In this document: positions 23,284 through 31,427 of the stretch, piece after piece
Numbering within the stretch: the stretch's first letter is position 1
Layout: each line of letters starts with the position of its first letter
NCBI GenBank assembly: GCA_900319485.1
Contig: ONOQ01000022.1
Location: forward strand, 1-33,885
Direction: 5' to 3'
Length of the DNA stretch: 33,885 nt
Source of the DNA: an uncultured Bacteroidales bacterium
Lineage (GTDB): Bacteria; Bacteroidota; Bacteroidia; Bacteroidales; UBA932
Position numbers and translations under genes: made by a program
Notes under the pieces: model-generated
Databases searched by the model: none
Told to the model about the DNA's origin: nothing
The model's input: only the letters and a program-made list of their open reading frames with translations

Positions 23284-24477
23284 ATGGAATCTTCAGTACT
23301 GCGTCTTGCACGTAAGCCCATAGAAAATGTGCGAGTGGGTTTTATCGGCCTTGGGATGAGAGGTCCCGGCGCCGTGGAGCGTTTCATTTCCCTGGAACAC
23401 GCCACGGTGGCGGCTCTCTGTGACCTGTATCCCGGTCCTGTGGCCGATGCTCAGAAGATCCTCTCCTCTCACGGCTGCGCTCCGGCAAAGGAGTTTGTGG
23501 GCCCTGACGCCTGGAAGCGCCTCTGCGAACTCCCGGACCTTGACCTTGTGTACGTGGCGGCCCCCTGGCAACTTCACGCCGCAATGGGCGTATATGCTAT
23601 GGAATGCGGCAAGAACGTGGCCCTGGAGGTCCCTGCAGCCACCACCGTGGAGGAATGCTGGGCGCTTGTGGATACCGCGGAGCGCACGCGTATGCACTGT
23701 ATGATGCTGGAGAACAGCTGCTACGATTCCTTTGAGATGACCTGCCTCAGGATGGCCCGTGAGGGCGTTTTTGGAGATATCGTCCACGTTGAGGGCGGGT
23801 ACTGCCACAACCTCTCAACCTACTGGGACAAGTACCGCGACGACTGGAGTATGCGCTTCAGCGCAGAGCACCACGGGGACGTTTATCCAACGCATGGTAT
23901 CGGCCCTCTCTGTCAACTTCTGGATATCCACCGCGGGGATAAACTCTCATATCTTGTGTCTATGGATTCGGCGGCAATTGCCGGTCAGGCTGCGGCCGAT
24001 TCCCGCTACGGCGCCGGAAATGTTTCATTCTCTAACGGAGACATCACTTCCACCCTCATCCGCACCGCCCGCGGCCGCAGCATCCTGCTTCAGCATTCGG
24101 TTATGACTCCCCAGCCCTACAGCCGCCTGTACCGCATTTATGGCACCGGCGGCTATGCCAACAAATACCCTGTTCCCGGCTTTGTCTTTGACAGCGGAAA
24201 GGAGTATATGCCGGAGGAAGAAGTATCGGCCCTTCTTAAGCGTTACAAGCATCCCGTTTGGCAGGAACTTGAAGAGAAAGCCCTCACCGTTGGCGGGCAC
24301 AACGGCATAGACTATATAATGGACTACCGCCTTGTGGAATGCCTCCACAAGGGCCTTCCGCTGGATATGGACGTGTATGATGCGGCCGAATGGAGCAGCA
24401 TCGTGGAACTCTCTGAAAAGTCCATCCTTGGCGGCTCCGTCCCCGTTCAGGTCCCGGATTTCACCAGAGGCCGATAA
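23284..24477 (+). CDS. GH109-like Gfo/Idh/MocA-family protein, no signal peptide
   Basis: 397 residues from the ATG at 23284. The Rossmann NAD-binding loop is VGFIGLGMRGPGAV, followed by ALEVPAATTVEECW in the place of the Gfo/Idh EKP segment, then the family features GGYCHNLSTYWDKYRDDW and GDVYPTHGIGP (His204). These match GH109, NAD-dependent alpha-N-acetylgalactosaminidases that use a transient oxidation at C3. There is no signal peptide, so this copy is probably cytoplasmic, unlike its paralogue at 25937. It would cleave an imported GalNAc-containing saccharide or have a related redox/lyase role. A sugar kinase and the paralogue follow on the same strand. Confidence 0.85.
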   Translation: MESSVLRLARKPIENVRVGFIGLGMRGPGAVERFISLEHATVAALCDLYPGPVADAQKILSSHGCAPAKEFVGPDAWKRLCELPDLDLVYVAAPWQLHAAMGVYAMECGKNVALEVPAATTVEECWALVDTAERTRMHCMMLENSCYDSFEMTCLRMAREGVFGDIVHVEGGYCHNLSTYWDKYRDDWSMRFSAEHHGDVYPTHGIGPLCQLLDIHRGDKLSYLVSMDSAAIAGQAAADSRYGAGNVSFSNGDITSTLIRTARGRSILLQHSVMTPQPYSRLYRIYGTGGYANKYPVPGFVFDSGKEYMPEEEVSALLKRYKHPVWQELEEKALTVGGHNGIDYIMDYRLVECLHKGLPLDMDVYDAAEWSSIVELSEKSILGGSVPVQVPDFTRGR

Positions 24478-24553
24478 TTTCCCTGCCCACAGTCATAATC
24501 CACCTCACTGGCCCTGGCGATTAACTGCTTGATAAACAACACGTTAATATAAT

Positions 24554-24578
24554 CTGATTGTGCACACAGCGCAATCAG
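24554..24578. repeat. Hairpin after the GH109-like gene
   Basis: CTGATTGTGC (24554-24563) pairs with GCGCAATCAG (24569-24578), loop ACACA, one G-U pair. No T run follows, so it is not a clear terminator. A second small hairpin, TCAGTGG/CCACTGA, lies at 24636-24657, and the word CAATCAG occurs three times between 24572 and 24640. Confidence 0.6.
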
Positions 24579-24581
24579 AAT

Positions 24582-24626
24582 TGCGTAATGCACTGACAAT
24601 CAGTTGCTTGGCTGCCGGGCGCCATT
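24582..24626 (+). repeat. 45-nt degenerate interspersed repeat, copy 2
   Basis: TGCGTAATGCACTGA, then after 15 nt TGCCGGGCGCCATT. Same length and orientation as 20341-20385. It lies in the 410-bp gap 24478-24887, which holds no convincing gene and is AT-richer than its surroundings. Confidence 0.6.
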
Positions 24627-24654
24627 CAGGAACAATCAGTGGAGTCTAAACCAC

Positions 24655-24766
24655 TGACACACAGCACGTTACAGAGGTGTTTGGGATTACCGGTAATCCC
24701 AAATGATTGTGTAAAAGGCTGAGAATAAGCCGGTTGGGCTCCACTGCATCGGCATTACAATGTGGG
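24655..24766 (-). repeat. 112-bp interspersed repeat, copy B, inverted
   Basis: Reverse-complement partner of 21506-21617. It carries the same 24-nt palindrome at 24680-24703. Copy B is a single unit without the duplicated 20-bp end seen beside copy A. It lies about 120 bp upstream of the sugar kinase gene and could affect its expression. Confidence 0.9.
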
Positions 24767-24857
24767 TGGGGGAGCGGAAGCCCGGGGCTTCATAGTTGCT
24801 CCGAAACCCTTTGAAACGTTTTCCGAAACGGGGGGTGTTTCGTATGCAAAAATTCAT

Positions 24858-24865
24858 TAACTTTG
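24858..24865 (+). promoter_or_regulatory. -7 box of the sugar kinase gene
   Basis: TAACTTTG, matching the Bacteroidota -7 consensus, 22 bp upstream of the ATG at 24888. The -33 position reads GTTTC rather than TTTG, so the promoter may be weak or activator-dependent. Confidence 0.6.
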
Positions 24866-24887
24866 CATAGATAACACTATCATTCAA

Positions 24888-25940
24888 ATGGAACCACTTG
24901 AAATTGTAAAACTTTTTGCCATTCAGGGCAATGTAAAGGAGATCAAACCCCTTGGGAACGGCCTTATCAACGACACCCTTCTGGTGAAGACCGACGGCCC
25001 CGAAGATTACGTGCTTCAGAGAATCAACAACGCCATTTTCCAGGATGTGGAACTGCTCCAGCACAATATTGACTGCGCCACTGCCCATATCCGCCGCAAG
25101 GGCCAGATGTCCCTTACCTTCATCCCCTGCAGGGAAACCGGCAAGACCTACTGGACAGACGGTACTCAGTACTGGCGCGTCTCCATCTTCATCAAGAACG
25201 CCTTCACGTATGAAACCGTGAATCCGGAGTACTCCTACTACGCCGGAAAGGCTTTCGGCGCCTTTGAGGCAATGCTCTCCGATATCCCGGATACCCTTGG
25301 CGAGACCATCCCTGACTTCCACAATATGGAACTCCGCGCCCGCCAGTTACACGAGGCCGTGAAGGCCGATAAAGCCGGCCGTATGGCGGAGCCTGAGGTG
25401 AAGGCCATCCTTGAGGACCTCCTTCCCTACGAGGAGGAAATGTGCAAGGCGGAGCGTCTTTACCGTGAAGGAAAACTCCCCAAGCGTATCTGCCACTGCG
25501 ACACAAAGGTGAACAATATGCTCTTTGACAAGGACGGCAACATCCTCTGCGTCATAGACCTTGACACCCTTATGCCAAGTTTCGTGTTCAGTGACTTCGG
25601 AGACTTCCTCCGCACCGCGGCAAACACCGTTGCGGAAGACAGCCCTGAGGTGGAAAAGGTGGATTTCAGGATGGATATCTTCGAGGCCTTCGCAAAGGGC
25701 TATCTGGAGAGCGCAAACGTGTTCCTCACCCCCATCGAAAAGGAGAACCTCCCTTACGCCGCCTGCCTGTTCCCCTATATGCAGGCCGTGCGTTTCTTTG
25801 CCGATTACATCAACGGAGACACCTACTACAAGATCAAATACCCGGAGCACAACCTCGTTCGCACCCGCAACCAGGTTGCCCTGTTCCACGCCGCTATGGC
25901 AAAGGTTCCCGCAATGAAAGAATTTATTGAAAAGATATGA
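24888..25940 (+). CDS. APH-fold sugar kinase, NahK-like (N-acetylhexosamine 1-kinase type)
   Basis: 350 residues, close to the length of bifidobacterial NahK. It has the aminoglycoside-phosphotransferase fold: N-terminal lobe with PLGNGLINDTLLV and YVLQRIN, the catalytic Brenner motif HCDTKVNN (His203, Asp205, Asn210), and the metal-binding IDLD (Asp224, Asp226) followed by FSDFGDFLR. NahK phosphorylates GlcNAc or GalNAc at C1. The position between two GH109-like genes supports a GalNAc substrate (inference). Other members of this family are labelled mucin-desulfation or homoserine-kinase-like, so the substrate is not certain. No signal peptide, hence cytoplasmic. Its stop overlaps the next start by 4 bp. 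Confidence 0.82.
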   Translation: MEPLEIVKLFAIQGNVKEIKPLGNGLINDTLLVKTDGPEDYVLQRINNAIFQDVELLQHNIDCATAHIRRKGQMSLTFIPCRETGKTYWTDGTQYWRVSIFIKNAFTYETVNPEYSYYAGKAFGAFEAMLSDIPDTLGETIPDFHNMELRARQLHEAVKADKAGRMAEPEVKAILEDLLPYEEEMCKAERLYREGKLPKRICHCDTKVNNMLFDKDGNILCVIDLDTLMPSFVFSDFGDFLRTAANTVAEDSPEVEKVDFRMDIFEAFAKGYLESANVFLTPIEKENLPYAACLFPYMQAVRFFADYINGDTYYKIKYPEHNLVRTRNQVALFHAAMAKVPAMKEFIEKI

Positions 25941-27310
25941 AACTAAGAGCCATCATCTTATCGGCCGCCTTCCTTGCCGCCGTTTCCTGCAGCCAGTCTG
26001 CAAAGATTATCAAGACCCCCGTTCCTCCCCGTCCTGCGGGCCAGGAGAGTATGCTCCAGTTTGCCGCAGAGCCCATCGCTGATGTAGGTATCGGCGTAGT
26101 CGGCCTTGGAGACCGCGGTTCAGGCGCAGTCCATCGTCTTTCATATGTTCCCGGCAGCCACGTCGCAGCCATCTGTGACGTTGAACCCGACAGGGCTGAG
26201 AAAAACCTCAAGGTCCTGGAAAGCCGCGGAATGACTGCAAAGGTTTATGCCGGTGACGAGGAAGTTTACAAACAACTCTGCGAAGACCCTGACGTAGACC
26301 TTGTCTACATCTGCACTGACTGGATTCACCACGTTCCCGTGGCTCTCTACGCAATGGAGCACGGAAAGCACGTTGCCCTGGAAGTTCCTTCGGCAGAAAC
26401 CCTCCAGGCCTGCTGGGACCTTGTGAACACCTCCGAGCGCACCCGCAAGCACTGTATGATACTTGAGAACTGCTGCTACGACTTCTTTGAACTCACCGCC
26501 CTCACAATGGCGCAGCAGGGTGTTTTCGGCGACATCATCCACGTGGAAGGCTCCTACCACCACAACCTTGATCCCTACTGGGACAACTACTGGCACAACT
26601 GGCGTCTGGAATTCAACCAGAAGCACAGGGGAGACCTCTATCCCACCCACGGATTCGGCCCCGTCTGCCAGGCCCTCGATATCCACCGCGGAGACCGTCT
26701 CACCACCCTTGTGGCTATGGATACGGATCCTTTCAACGGCCCCAAGCACGTTGAGAAGCGCACCGGTAAGCCCTGCACGGATTTCCAGAACGGTGACGAG
26801 ACCATGACTATGATCCGCACCGCCAAGGGCAAGAGCATCCTCATCGAGCACGACGTAATGACCCCCCGTCCCTATGACCGTATGTACCAACTTGTGGGCA
26901 CTGACGGCTATGCCGCCAAGTATCCCGTGGGCCAGATATGCCTGAGGACAGAGGCTACCGGAGAGGTGGACTACGAAGACCTTGAGTTTGAGAAAGTCTA
27001 TGAAGGCGACGACCTTGAGGAACTTATGGCAAAGTACCGCAACCCCATCCTCACCCCTGAACTGGAGGCTCTTGCAAAGGAGGTTGGCGGCCACGGCGGA
27101 ATGGACTTCATTATGGACTACCGCCTTATCTACTGCCTGAACAACGGCCTGCCGCTGGATATGGACGTGTATGACCTTGCCGAATGGTGCTGCGTGACGG
27201 AACTCTCCAGGATCTCAATCGAGAACGGCTGCGTTCCCGTTGAAATCCCGGACTTCACACGCGGTGACTGGGACAAGATCCAGGGCTTCAGTTACGCCTT
27301 CGCAGACTAG
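25937..27310 (+). CDS. GH109-like lipoprotein (predicted alpha-N-acetylgalactosaminidase)
   Basis: 457 residues. A lipoprotein signal with lipobox AAVSC (Cys18) predicts export and lipidation. A short linker precedes the Rossmann loop VGIGVVGLGDRGSGAV, then ALEVPSAETLQACW, SYHHNLDPYWDNYWHNW and GDLYPTHGFGP (His238). It is clearly paralogous to the protein at 23284 through most of its length, including the end (LPLDMDVYDLAEW). GH109 enzymes remove terminal alpha-GalNAc, as in blood-group A antigen and mucin O-glycans. It needs tightly bound NAD+ before export, which is unusual for a Sec-type lipoprotein. Translationally coupled to the kinase upstream. Its stop overlaps that of the convergent gene in the tetramer CTAG. 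Confidence 0.88.
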   Translation: MKLRAIILSAAFLAAVSCSQSAKIIKTPVPPRPAGQESMLQFAAEPIADVGIGVVGLGDRGSGAVHRLSYVPGSHVAAICDVEPDRAEKNLKVLESRGMTAKVYAGDEEVYKQLCEDPDVDLVYICTDWIHHVPVALYAMEHGKHVALEVPSAETLQACWDLVNTSERTRKHCMILENCCYDFFELTALTMAQQGVFGDIIHVEGSYHHNLDPYWDNYWHNWRLEFNQKHRGDLYPTHGFGPVCQALDIHRGDRLTTLVAMDTDPFNGPKHVEKRTGKPCTDFQNGDETMTMIRTAKGKSILIEHDVMTPRPYDRMYQLVGTDGYAAKYPVGQICLRTEATGEVDYEDLEFEKVYEGDDLEELMAKYRNPILTPELEALAKEVGGHGGMDFIMDYRLIYCLNNGLPLDMDVYDLAEWCCVTELSRISIENGCVPVEIPDFTRGDWDKIQGFSYAFAD

Positions 27311-28284
27311 CGCGGGCTCACTGAAAGAAGCAGGTTCAACTGCTGGGAAACAGCAGACGTGAAATCTTCACCTGATGCGGGGATGGTATCCTGAAGGATG
27401 CCGTCCTCGCATTCTATAGATATGGCCGATACCCCGACGTAAGCCATCCTGTAGAAGTCCTGAAGGGAAGGATAGACGTAGAAGAAATTGTAGTCGTCCC
27501 TTGTCTGGATGAGCGATATCTCCGAGCCGTCGCGGAGGGTGAACCTGACCGGGGCGTCGTAGGGGATATGATGCTTTTCTCCTGTGCCGATGACAACTGC
27601 AAGGTCAAGGTCTTCCTCTCCGGTGTTCTTGTAGTAGAGGTGGGAGAGGATGACGTTGTAGTCAAGGCTGCTGCCGCGGGCTACGATGGGATTTGACGTT
27701 GTGAGGATGCTGCCGGCGCTGTCTGTGCGGCCTGCAATGGTGGCCGATAGTTCGATGGTGCTCTCGGATGCCTTCAGGATGGCCTCGCAGTGGGATTTGA
27801 GAAGTTTTGCGAATTCGTCCTGGGCGAAGGTAGCCTGAACGTAGTCGTCCGGATTCCAGCCCGTCACAAGGTCTATGGATTTGATACCACGTATCATTTT
27901 TTCAATGTCGGCGGGCTCTGCGGCGTACTTGAGACGGTTCACGAAGAGGCCGTCTTCCCTGCGCCTCTTGGTTGCGGAATCCTGGCCTATCTGGTCCAGG
28001 CGCACGAACTTCCCGGAGGGGAGCGTGGCCGACATCTTCACGCCCTTCGGCGTAACCACGGATTCCTTCTGGATGAGGTTGATGTACAGAAGATATACGG
28101 ACGATCCGTCAGGGAGCCCCACAAGTTCAACCCTTGCCTCGGAGGGGATATCGGCCAGTTTTATGGCCTCGTAGTCCGTGGATATGTGGGTGAAACCGCC
28201 GCTGCGGTAGTTTGTGCGGATCTGCTGGGAAAACGCGCTGCAGCAAATGAGGGCTGCCAGGATGCTTACTAGTACTTTTTTCAT
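27307..28284 (-). CDS. Secreted protein of unknown function
   Basis: 325 residues from the ATG at 28284, which opens a signal peptide (MKKVLVSILAALICCSAFS, cut before Gln); an upstream in-frame ATG at 28299 adds five residues. I do not recognise the family. The N-terminal part has an alternating strand pattern (SGGFTHISTDYEAIKLADIP, VELVGLPDGSSVYLLYINLI); the middle has two helical stretches (DIEKMIRGIKSIDLVTGW; EFAKLLKSHCEAILKASESTIELSA), and the C-terminal half is beta-rich with few cysteines. No lipobox or transmembrane segment after the signal is seen. It is convergent with the GH109 lipoprotein and divergent from the export gene at 28407, so it is probably transcribed alone. Confidence 0.75.
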   Translation of the reverse strand: MKKVLVSILAALICCSAFSQQIRTNYRSGGFTHISTDYEAIKLADIPSEARVELVGLPDGSSVYLLYINLIQKESVVTPKGVKMSATLPSGKFVRLDQIGQDSATKRRREDGLFVNRLKYAAEPADIEKMIRGIKSIDLVTGWNPDDYVQATFAQDEFAKLLKSHCEAILKASESTIELSATIAGRTDSAGSILTTSNPIVARGSSLDYNVILSHLYYKNTGEEDLDLAVVIGTGEKHHIPYDAPVRFTLRDGSEISLIQTRDDYNFFYVYPSLQDFYRMAYVGVSAISIECEDGILQDTIPASGEDFTSAVSQQLNLLLSVSPR

Positions 28285-28301
28285 AATGTCAAATTCCACT
28301 G

Positions 28302-28309
28302 CAAATATA
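28302..28309 (-). promoter_or_regulatory. -7 box of the secreted-protein gene
   Basis: TATATTTG on the - strand, 17 bp before the ATG at 28284. No TTTG occurs at the 19-bp spacing. It lies back to back with the promoter of the export gene in a 122-bp divergent region. Confidence 0.5.
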
Positions 28310-28336
28310 CACTTTCTGTACCAAATAGCAGCACTC

Positions 28337-28367
28337 TTTAGATATTCAATTAATTTTTGTAAATTTG
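28337..28367 (+). promoter_or_regulatory. Promoter of the polysaccharide export locus
   Basis: TTTA at 28337-28340 (one mismatch to TTTG), a 19-bp spacer, then TAAATTTG at 28360-28367. The predicted leader to the ATG at 28407 is about 33 nt and AT-rich. Confidence 0.7.
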
Positions 28368-28406
28368 TAGGCTAAATATAGAATATTTAAAACAAACGAT
28401 AAAGCT

Positions 28407-31400
28407 ATGAAGAGATTCCTACTCTCATCCCTTATGATTCTGGTGTCCGTTCTGGCAGTGGCGCAGTCGGCATCAATGCTTTCAATGGCCCGCGAAGAAC
28501 TTGACAAGCGCGGCCTCACTGAGGCAGAGGTCCGTACCCGCCTTATGGCAGAGGGCATCAACCCCGACACCATCCCTCCTACAGATTATCCCAAGTACCA
28601 GGGCCGCGTTATGGCCATCATCAATGCGATGCAGGCGGAAAAAGCCGCTGCAAATCAGCCCGCAGCCACAACTGGCGGCGCTGCTGAAGGCGGTGCAGCG
28701 CCGGTGGCGGCAGCCACCCCTACCGTCATCGAGGTAGGTCCGGTGTCGCCGGACGACGTTCCCCAGACCACAATAGGTGAAGCAGCCGCCGAGAGCGCCT
28801 TGGAAGAGGCCCTTGACGAGGCAAATGTCTCTCCTACCGCAGGAAATGACATCTACGGCCACTCCATCTTCACCGGCAAGTCCCTGGACGTTTTCCGCAC
28901 CACTGACGGCGCCCAGGCTCCGGATACTTACATCCTTGGAGAAGGTGACGAAGTCCATATTTCAATCTTCGGTTCCTCCCAGACTGAAATCCACCAGAGG
29001 ATATCCCCGGACGGCTCCATCCAGCCCGCAGGCTCCACCAAGATCTTCCTCAAGGGAATGACACTTGCCCAGGCCCGCGCAGCCATCCGCAGTAAACTCT
29101 CCCACCACTATTCCTTCCGCCCGGACCAGATTGCCGTTACCATCACCACAGCCCGTACCATCACGGTGAGCATCTTCGGTGAGGTTGGCGTACAGGGCGG
29201 TTTCACCCTCAGCGCCCTCAACACCGCCTTCAACGCCCTTGCAGCGGCAGGCGGCCCCACCGCTCAGGGTTCCATCCGTAACATCCAGCTCTCCCGTGCC
29301 GGTAAGACCACCCGTCTGGACCTTTACCAGTATATGACAAATCCCACCGCGGGCCTTCCCTATGACCTCCAGAACAACGATGTCCTCTTTGTTCCTATCT
29401 CCCAGAAGATAGTTACCATTGAAGGCGGCGTAAAGCGTCCTATGAGGTATGAGATGATTGAGGGAGAAGACCTTGCAAAACTCATCGAGTACGCCGGCGG
29501 CCTTACCTACGACGTATATCCGGAGTTTGTCCAGATTGAGCGTCATATGGACGGTGAGATCAGTTACCAGGAATATAAACTCAAGTCCGTTATGGGCGGG
29601 GACCAGAAGGTTTCCCTGGAGCCCGGAGATATTGTGAGGATTAAATCGGCCGCACGCCCTCTTGAGAACTTTGTAACCATCAAGGGTGACGTCTACTACG
29701 GCGGCAATTTCGACTACGACCAGAACAAGAGCCTGAAGCGCCTCATCGAGAAAGCGGAACTCAAGTATACCGCCCGCAAGGACTATGTCTTTGTGGAGCG
29801 CACCGCCCCCGACGAGACCGTTGAGGTCCTCACCGTTCCTTTCCCCGGAGAAAACGGCAACCCGGATTTCCAACTGGAGCAGAGGGATGTGGTGACCGTC
29901 CTTGCACTTGACAGTTACCTTGAGAAATGGACCGTGGGCGTAAGCGGAGAAGTCCGTAACCCCTTCGAGCGCACCTTCGGCCTCAACGACGTAATGACCC
30001 TTGGCCAGGCAATCGAACTTGCCGGCGGCCCCAGCCACAGCGCCCGTCTGGACTTTGTGTACGTGGAGCGTACGCGCCCTGACCAGACCGTTGAGATCCT
30101 TACCCTCCCGTTCCCCGAAAAGGATTCCGAGAGTTACGACTTCCCGCTGCAGGCAAAGGACAAGATCCGCGTACTCAGCCTCACCTCCTTCCGTGACGTG
30201 GACCAGATTTCCGTCCAGGGCCAGGTGCGCGCTCCGTTCACCCGCAGTTTCAGCCTCAACGACCGTATGACCGTGAGCCAGGCCATCGAATACGCAAACG
30301 GCCTCAAGCCCAGCGTGTTCCCCGTTGCATACATCACCCGCACGGATATCACCAACCCTGAAAAGAAGGAATACATCCGCGTAGACCTCACCAAGGACGG
30401 TGAAACCCTCCTGCAGCCCGGCGATGTCCTGAACGTGTACGACAACACCACTTACACCAATATCGGCGAGGTCCGTGTAAGCGGCGCCGTGAAGAACTCC
30501 GTGGGCGTAACCTACGATCCTTCCATCACCGTTCACGACCTTATTATGATGGCCGGCGGCTTTGCAGTTGGCGCAGCCTATGACAAGGTCCAGGTGTTCC
30601 GCGTGAACATCTCCAAGAGCGACGAAGTCCAGTACGACCTAATCACCCTCACGGTTGACGAGGACTACAACCCCATCGACAAAAACTTCGTCCTCCAGCC
30701 CTATGACCATATCGTGGTGCGTATGACCCCCAACTTCGCAACAGACCGCGTGGTTGAGATCAACGGCCGCGTAAGGTATCCCGGCGTATACGTTCTCAAC
30801 GATTCCCGCACTCACCTTTCTGAGATCATCAAGATGGCCGGCGGCCTCCTGGACGATGCCGATCCTTATTCCAGCATCTTCCGTACTTACCGCAACCGCG
30901 GCCGTATCGGCATAGACCTGAAGAAGGCCAAGAGCCATCCCAGGAATATGAAGCACGACCCCATCCTTATGGCCGGCGACGTCCTCAACGTGAACCGCCA
31001 GGAGAACACCGTGATAATCCGTCCTACAGGTACCCTTATGAACCAGTATGTCGCGGAGGATTTTGTCAGCGACCAGAAGAACGTTGTGTTCAAGGGCCGT
31101 CACACCGCAGCCTGGTACATCAAGAATTACGCCGGCGGATTTGACAAGTATGCCGACAGAAAGAGCGTAACCGTCACCCTTCCCAACAACCAGTCCAAGG
31201 GCACCAAGCAGTTCATCTTCCGCGCCACTCCTATCGTGGAGCCCGGAAGCGTGATCACCCTCAAGATGAACCAGGACAAGATTGATGACAGAAACCGCAA
31301 GATGGAAGAGCCCAAGACCAAGGTTGACATTGAAAGCGTAGCGGCAAAGACCCTGTCCTCCGTAACGTCCATCATCTCCGTCATCATCCTGTCAAGGAAC

Positions 31401-31421
31401 CTTCTCAGGACAACAAACTAG
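28407..31421 (+). CDS. Polysaccharide export protein with about seven SLBB-type repeats (Wza-like)
   Basis: 1004 residues. A signal peptide (cut near AVA-Q, residue 19) has no lipobox. Next comes a short helical unit (LTEAEVRTRLMAEGINPDTI), an Ala/Pro-rich linker (about 75-150), then the Poly_export domain (YILGEGDEVHISIFG ... SPDGSIQPAG). About seven SLBB-like units follow, each ending in an AGG or NG turn; cores include IFGEVGVQGGFTL, IEGGVKRPMRYEM, IKGDVYYGGNFDY, VSGEVRNPFERTF, VQGQVRAPFTRSF, VSGAVKNSVGVTY and INGRVRYPGVYVL. Two adjacent units with VERTxPDxTVE are a recent-looking duplication. A hydrophobic C-terminal segment (about 975-997) may anchor it. Wza-type proteins form the outer-membrane channel for capsule or exopolysaccharide. 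Confidence 0.93.
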   Translation: MKRFLLSSLMILVSVLAVAQSASMLSMAREELDKRGLTEAEVRTRLMAEGINPDTIPPTDYPKYQGRVMAIINAMQAEKAAANQPAATTGGAAEGGAAPVAAATPTVIEVGPVSPDDVPQTTIGEAAAESALEEALDEANVSPTAGNDIYGHSIFTGKSLDVFRTTDGAQAPDTYILGEGDEVHISIFGSSQTEIHQRISPDGSIQPAGSTKIFLKGMTLAQARAAIRSKLSHHYSFRPDQIAVTITTARTITVSIFGEVGVQGGFTLSALNTAFNALAAAGGPTAQGSIRNIQLSRAGKTTRLDLYQYMTNPTAGLPYDLQNNDVLFVPISQKIVTIEGGVKRPMRYEMIEGEDLAKLIEYAGGLTYDVYPEFVQIERHMDGEISYQEYKLKSVMGGDQKVSLEPGDIVRIKSAARPLENFVTIKGDVYYGGNFDYDQNKSLKRLIEKAELKYTARKDYVFVERTAPDETVEVLTVPFPGENGNPDFQLEQRDVVTVLALDSYLEKWTVGVSGEVRNPFERTFGLNDVMTLGQAIELAGGPSHSARLDFVYVERTRPDQTVEILTLPFPEKDSESYDFPLQAKDKIRVLSLTSFRDVDQISVQGQVRAPFTRSFSLNDRMTVSQAIEYANGLKPSVFPVAYITRTDITNPEKKEYIRVDLTKDGETLLQPGDVLNVYDNTTYTNIGEVRVSGAVKNSVGVTYDPSITVHDLIMMAGGFAVGAAYDKVQVFRVNISKSDEVQYDLITLTVDEDYNPIDKNFVLQPYDHIVVRMTPNFATDRVVEINGRVRYPGVYVLNDSRTHLSEIIKMAGGLLDDADPYSSIFRTYRNRGRIGIDLKKAKSHPRNMKHDPILMAGDVLNVNRQENTVIIRPTGTLMNQYVAEDFVSDQKNVVFKGRHTAAWYIKNYAGGFDKYADRKSVTVTLPNNQSKGTKQFIFRATPIVEPGSVITLKMNQDKIDDRNRKMEEPKTKVDIESVAAKTLSSVTSIISVIILSRNLLRTTN

Positions 31422-31427
31422 CAGCGT

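Noticed and set aside
24478-24887. A small gene in the gap before the kinase
   Set aside because: No frame has a plausible start and protein-like composition; the stretch is accounted for by repeats, hairpins and the kinase promoter.
28962-30536. A 524-codon open frame antisense to the SLBB export gene
   Set aside because: Its composition is that expected from reading a GC-rich gene backwards, it has no recognisable domain, and the + strand gene is unambiguous.
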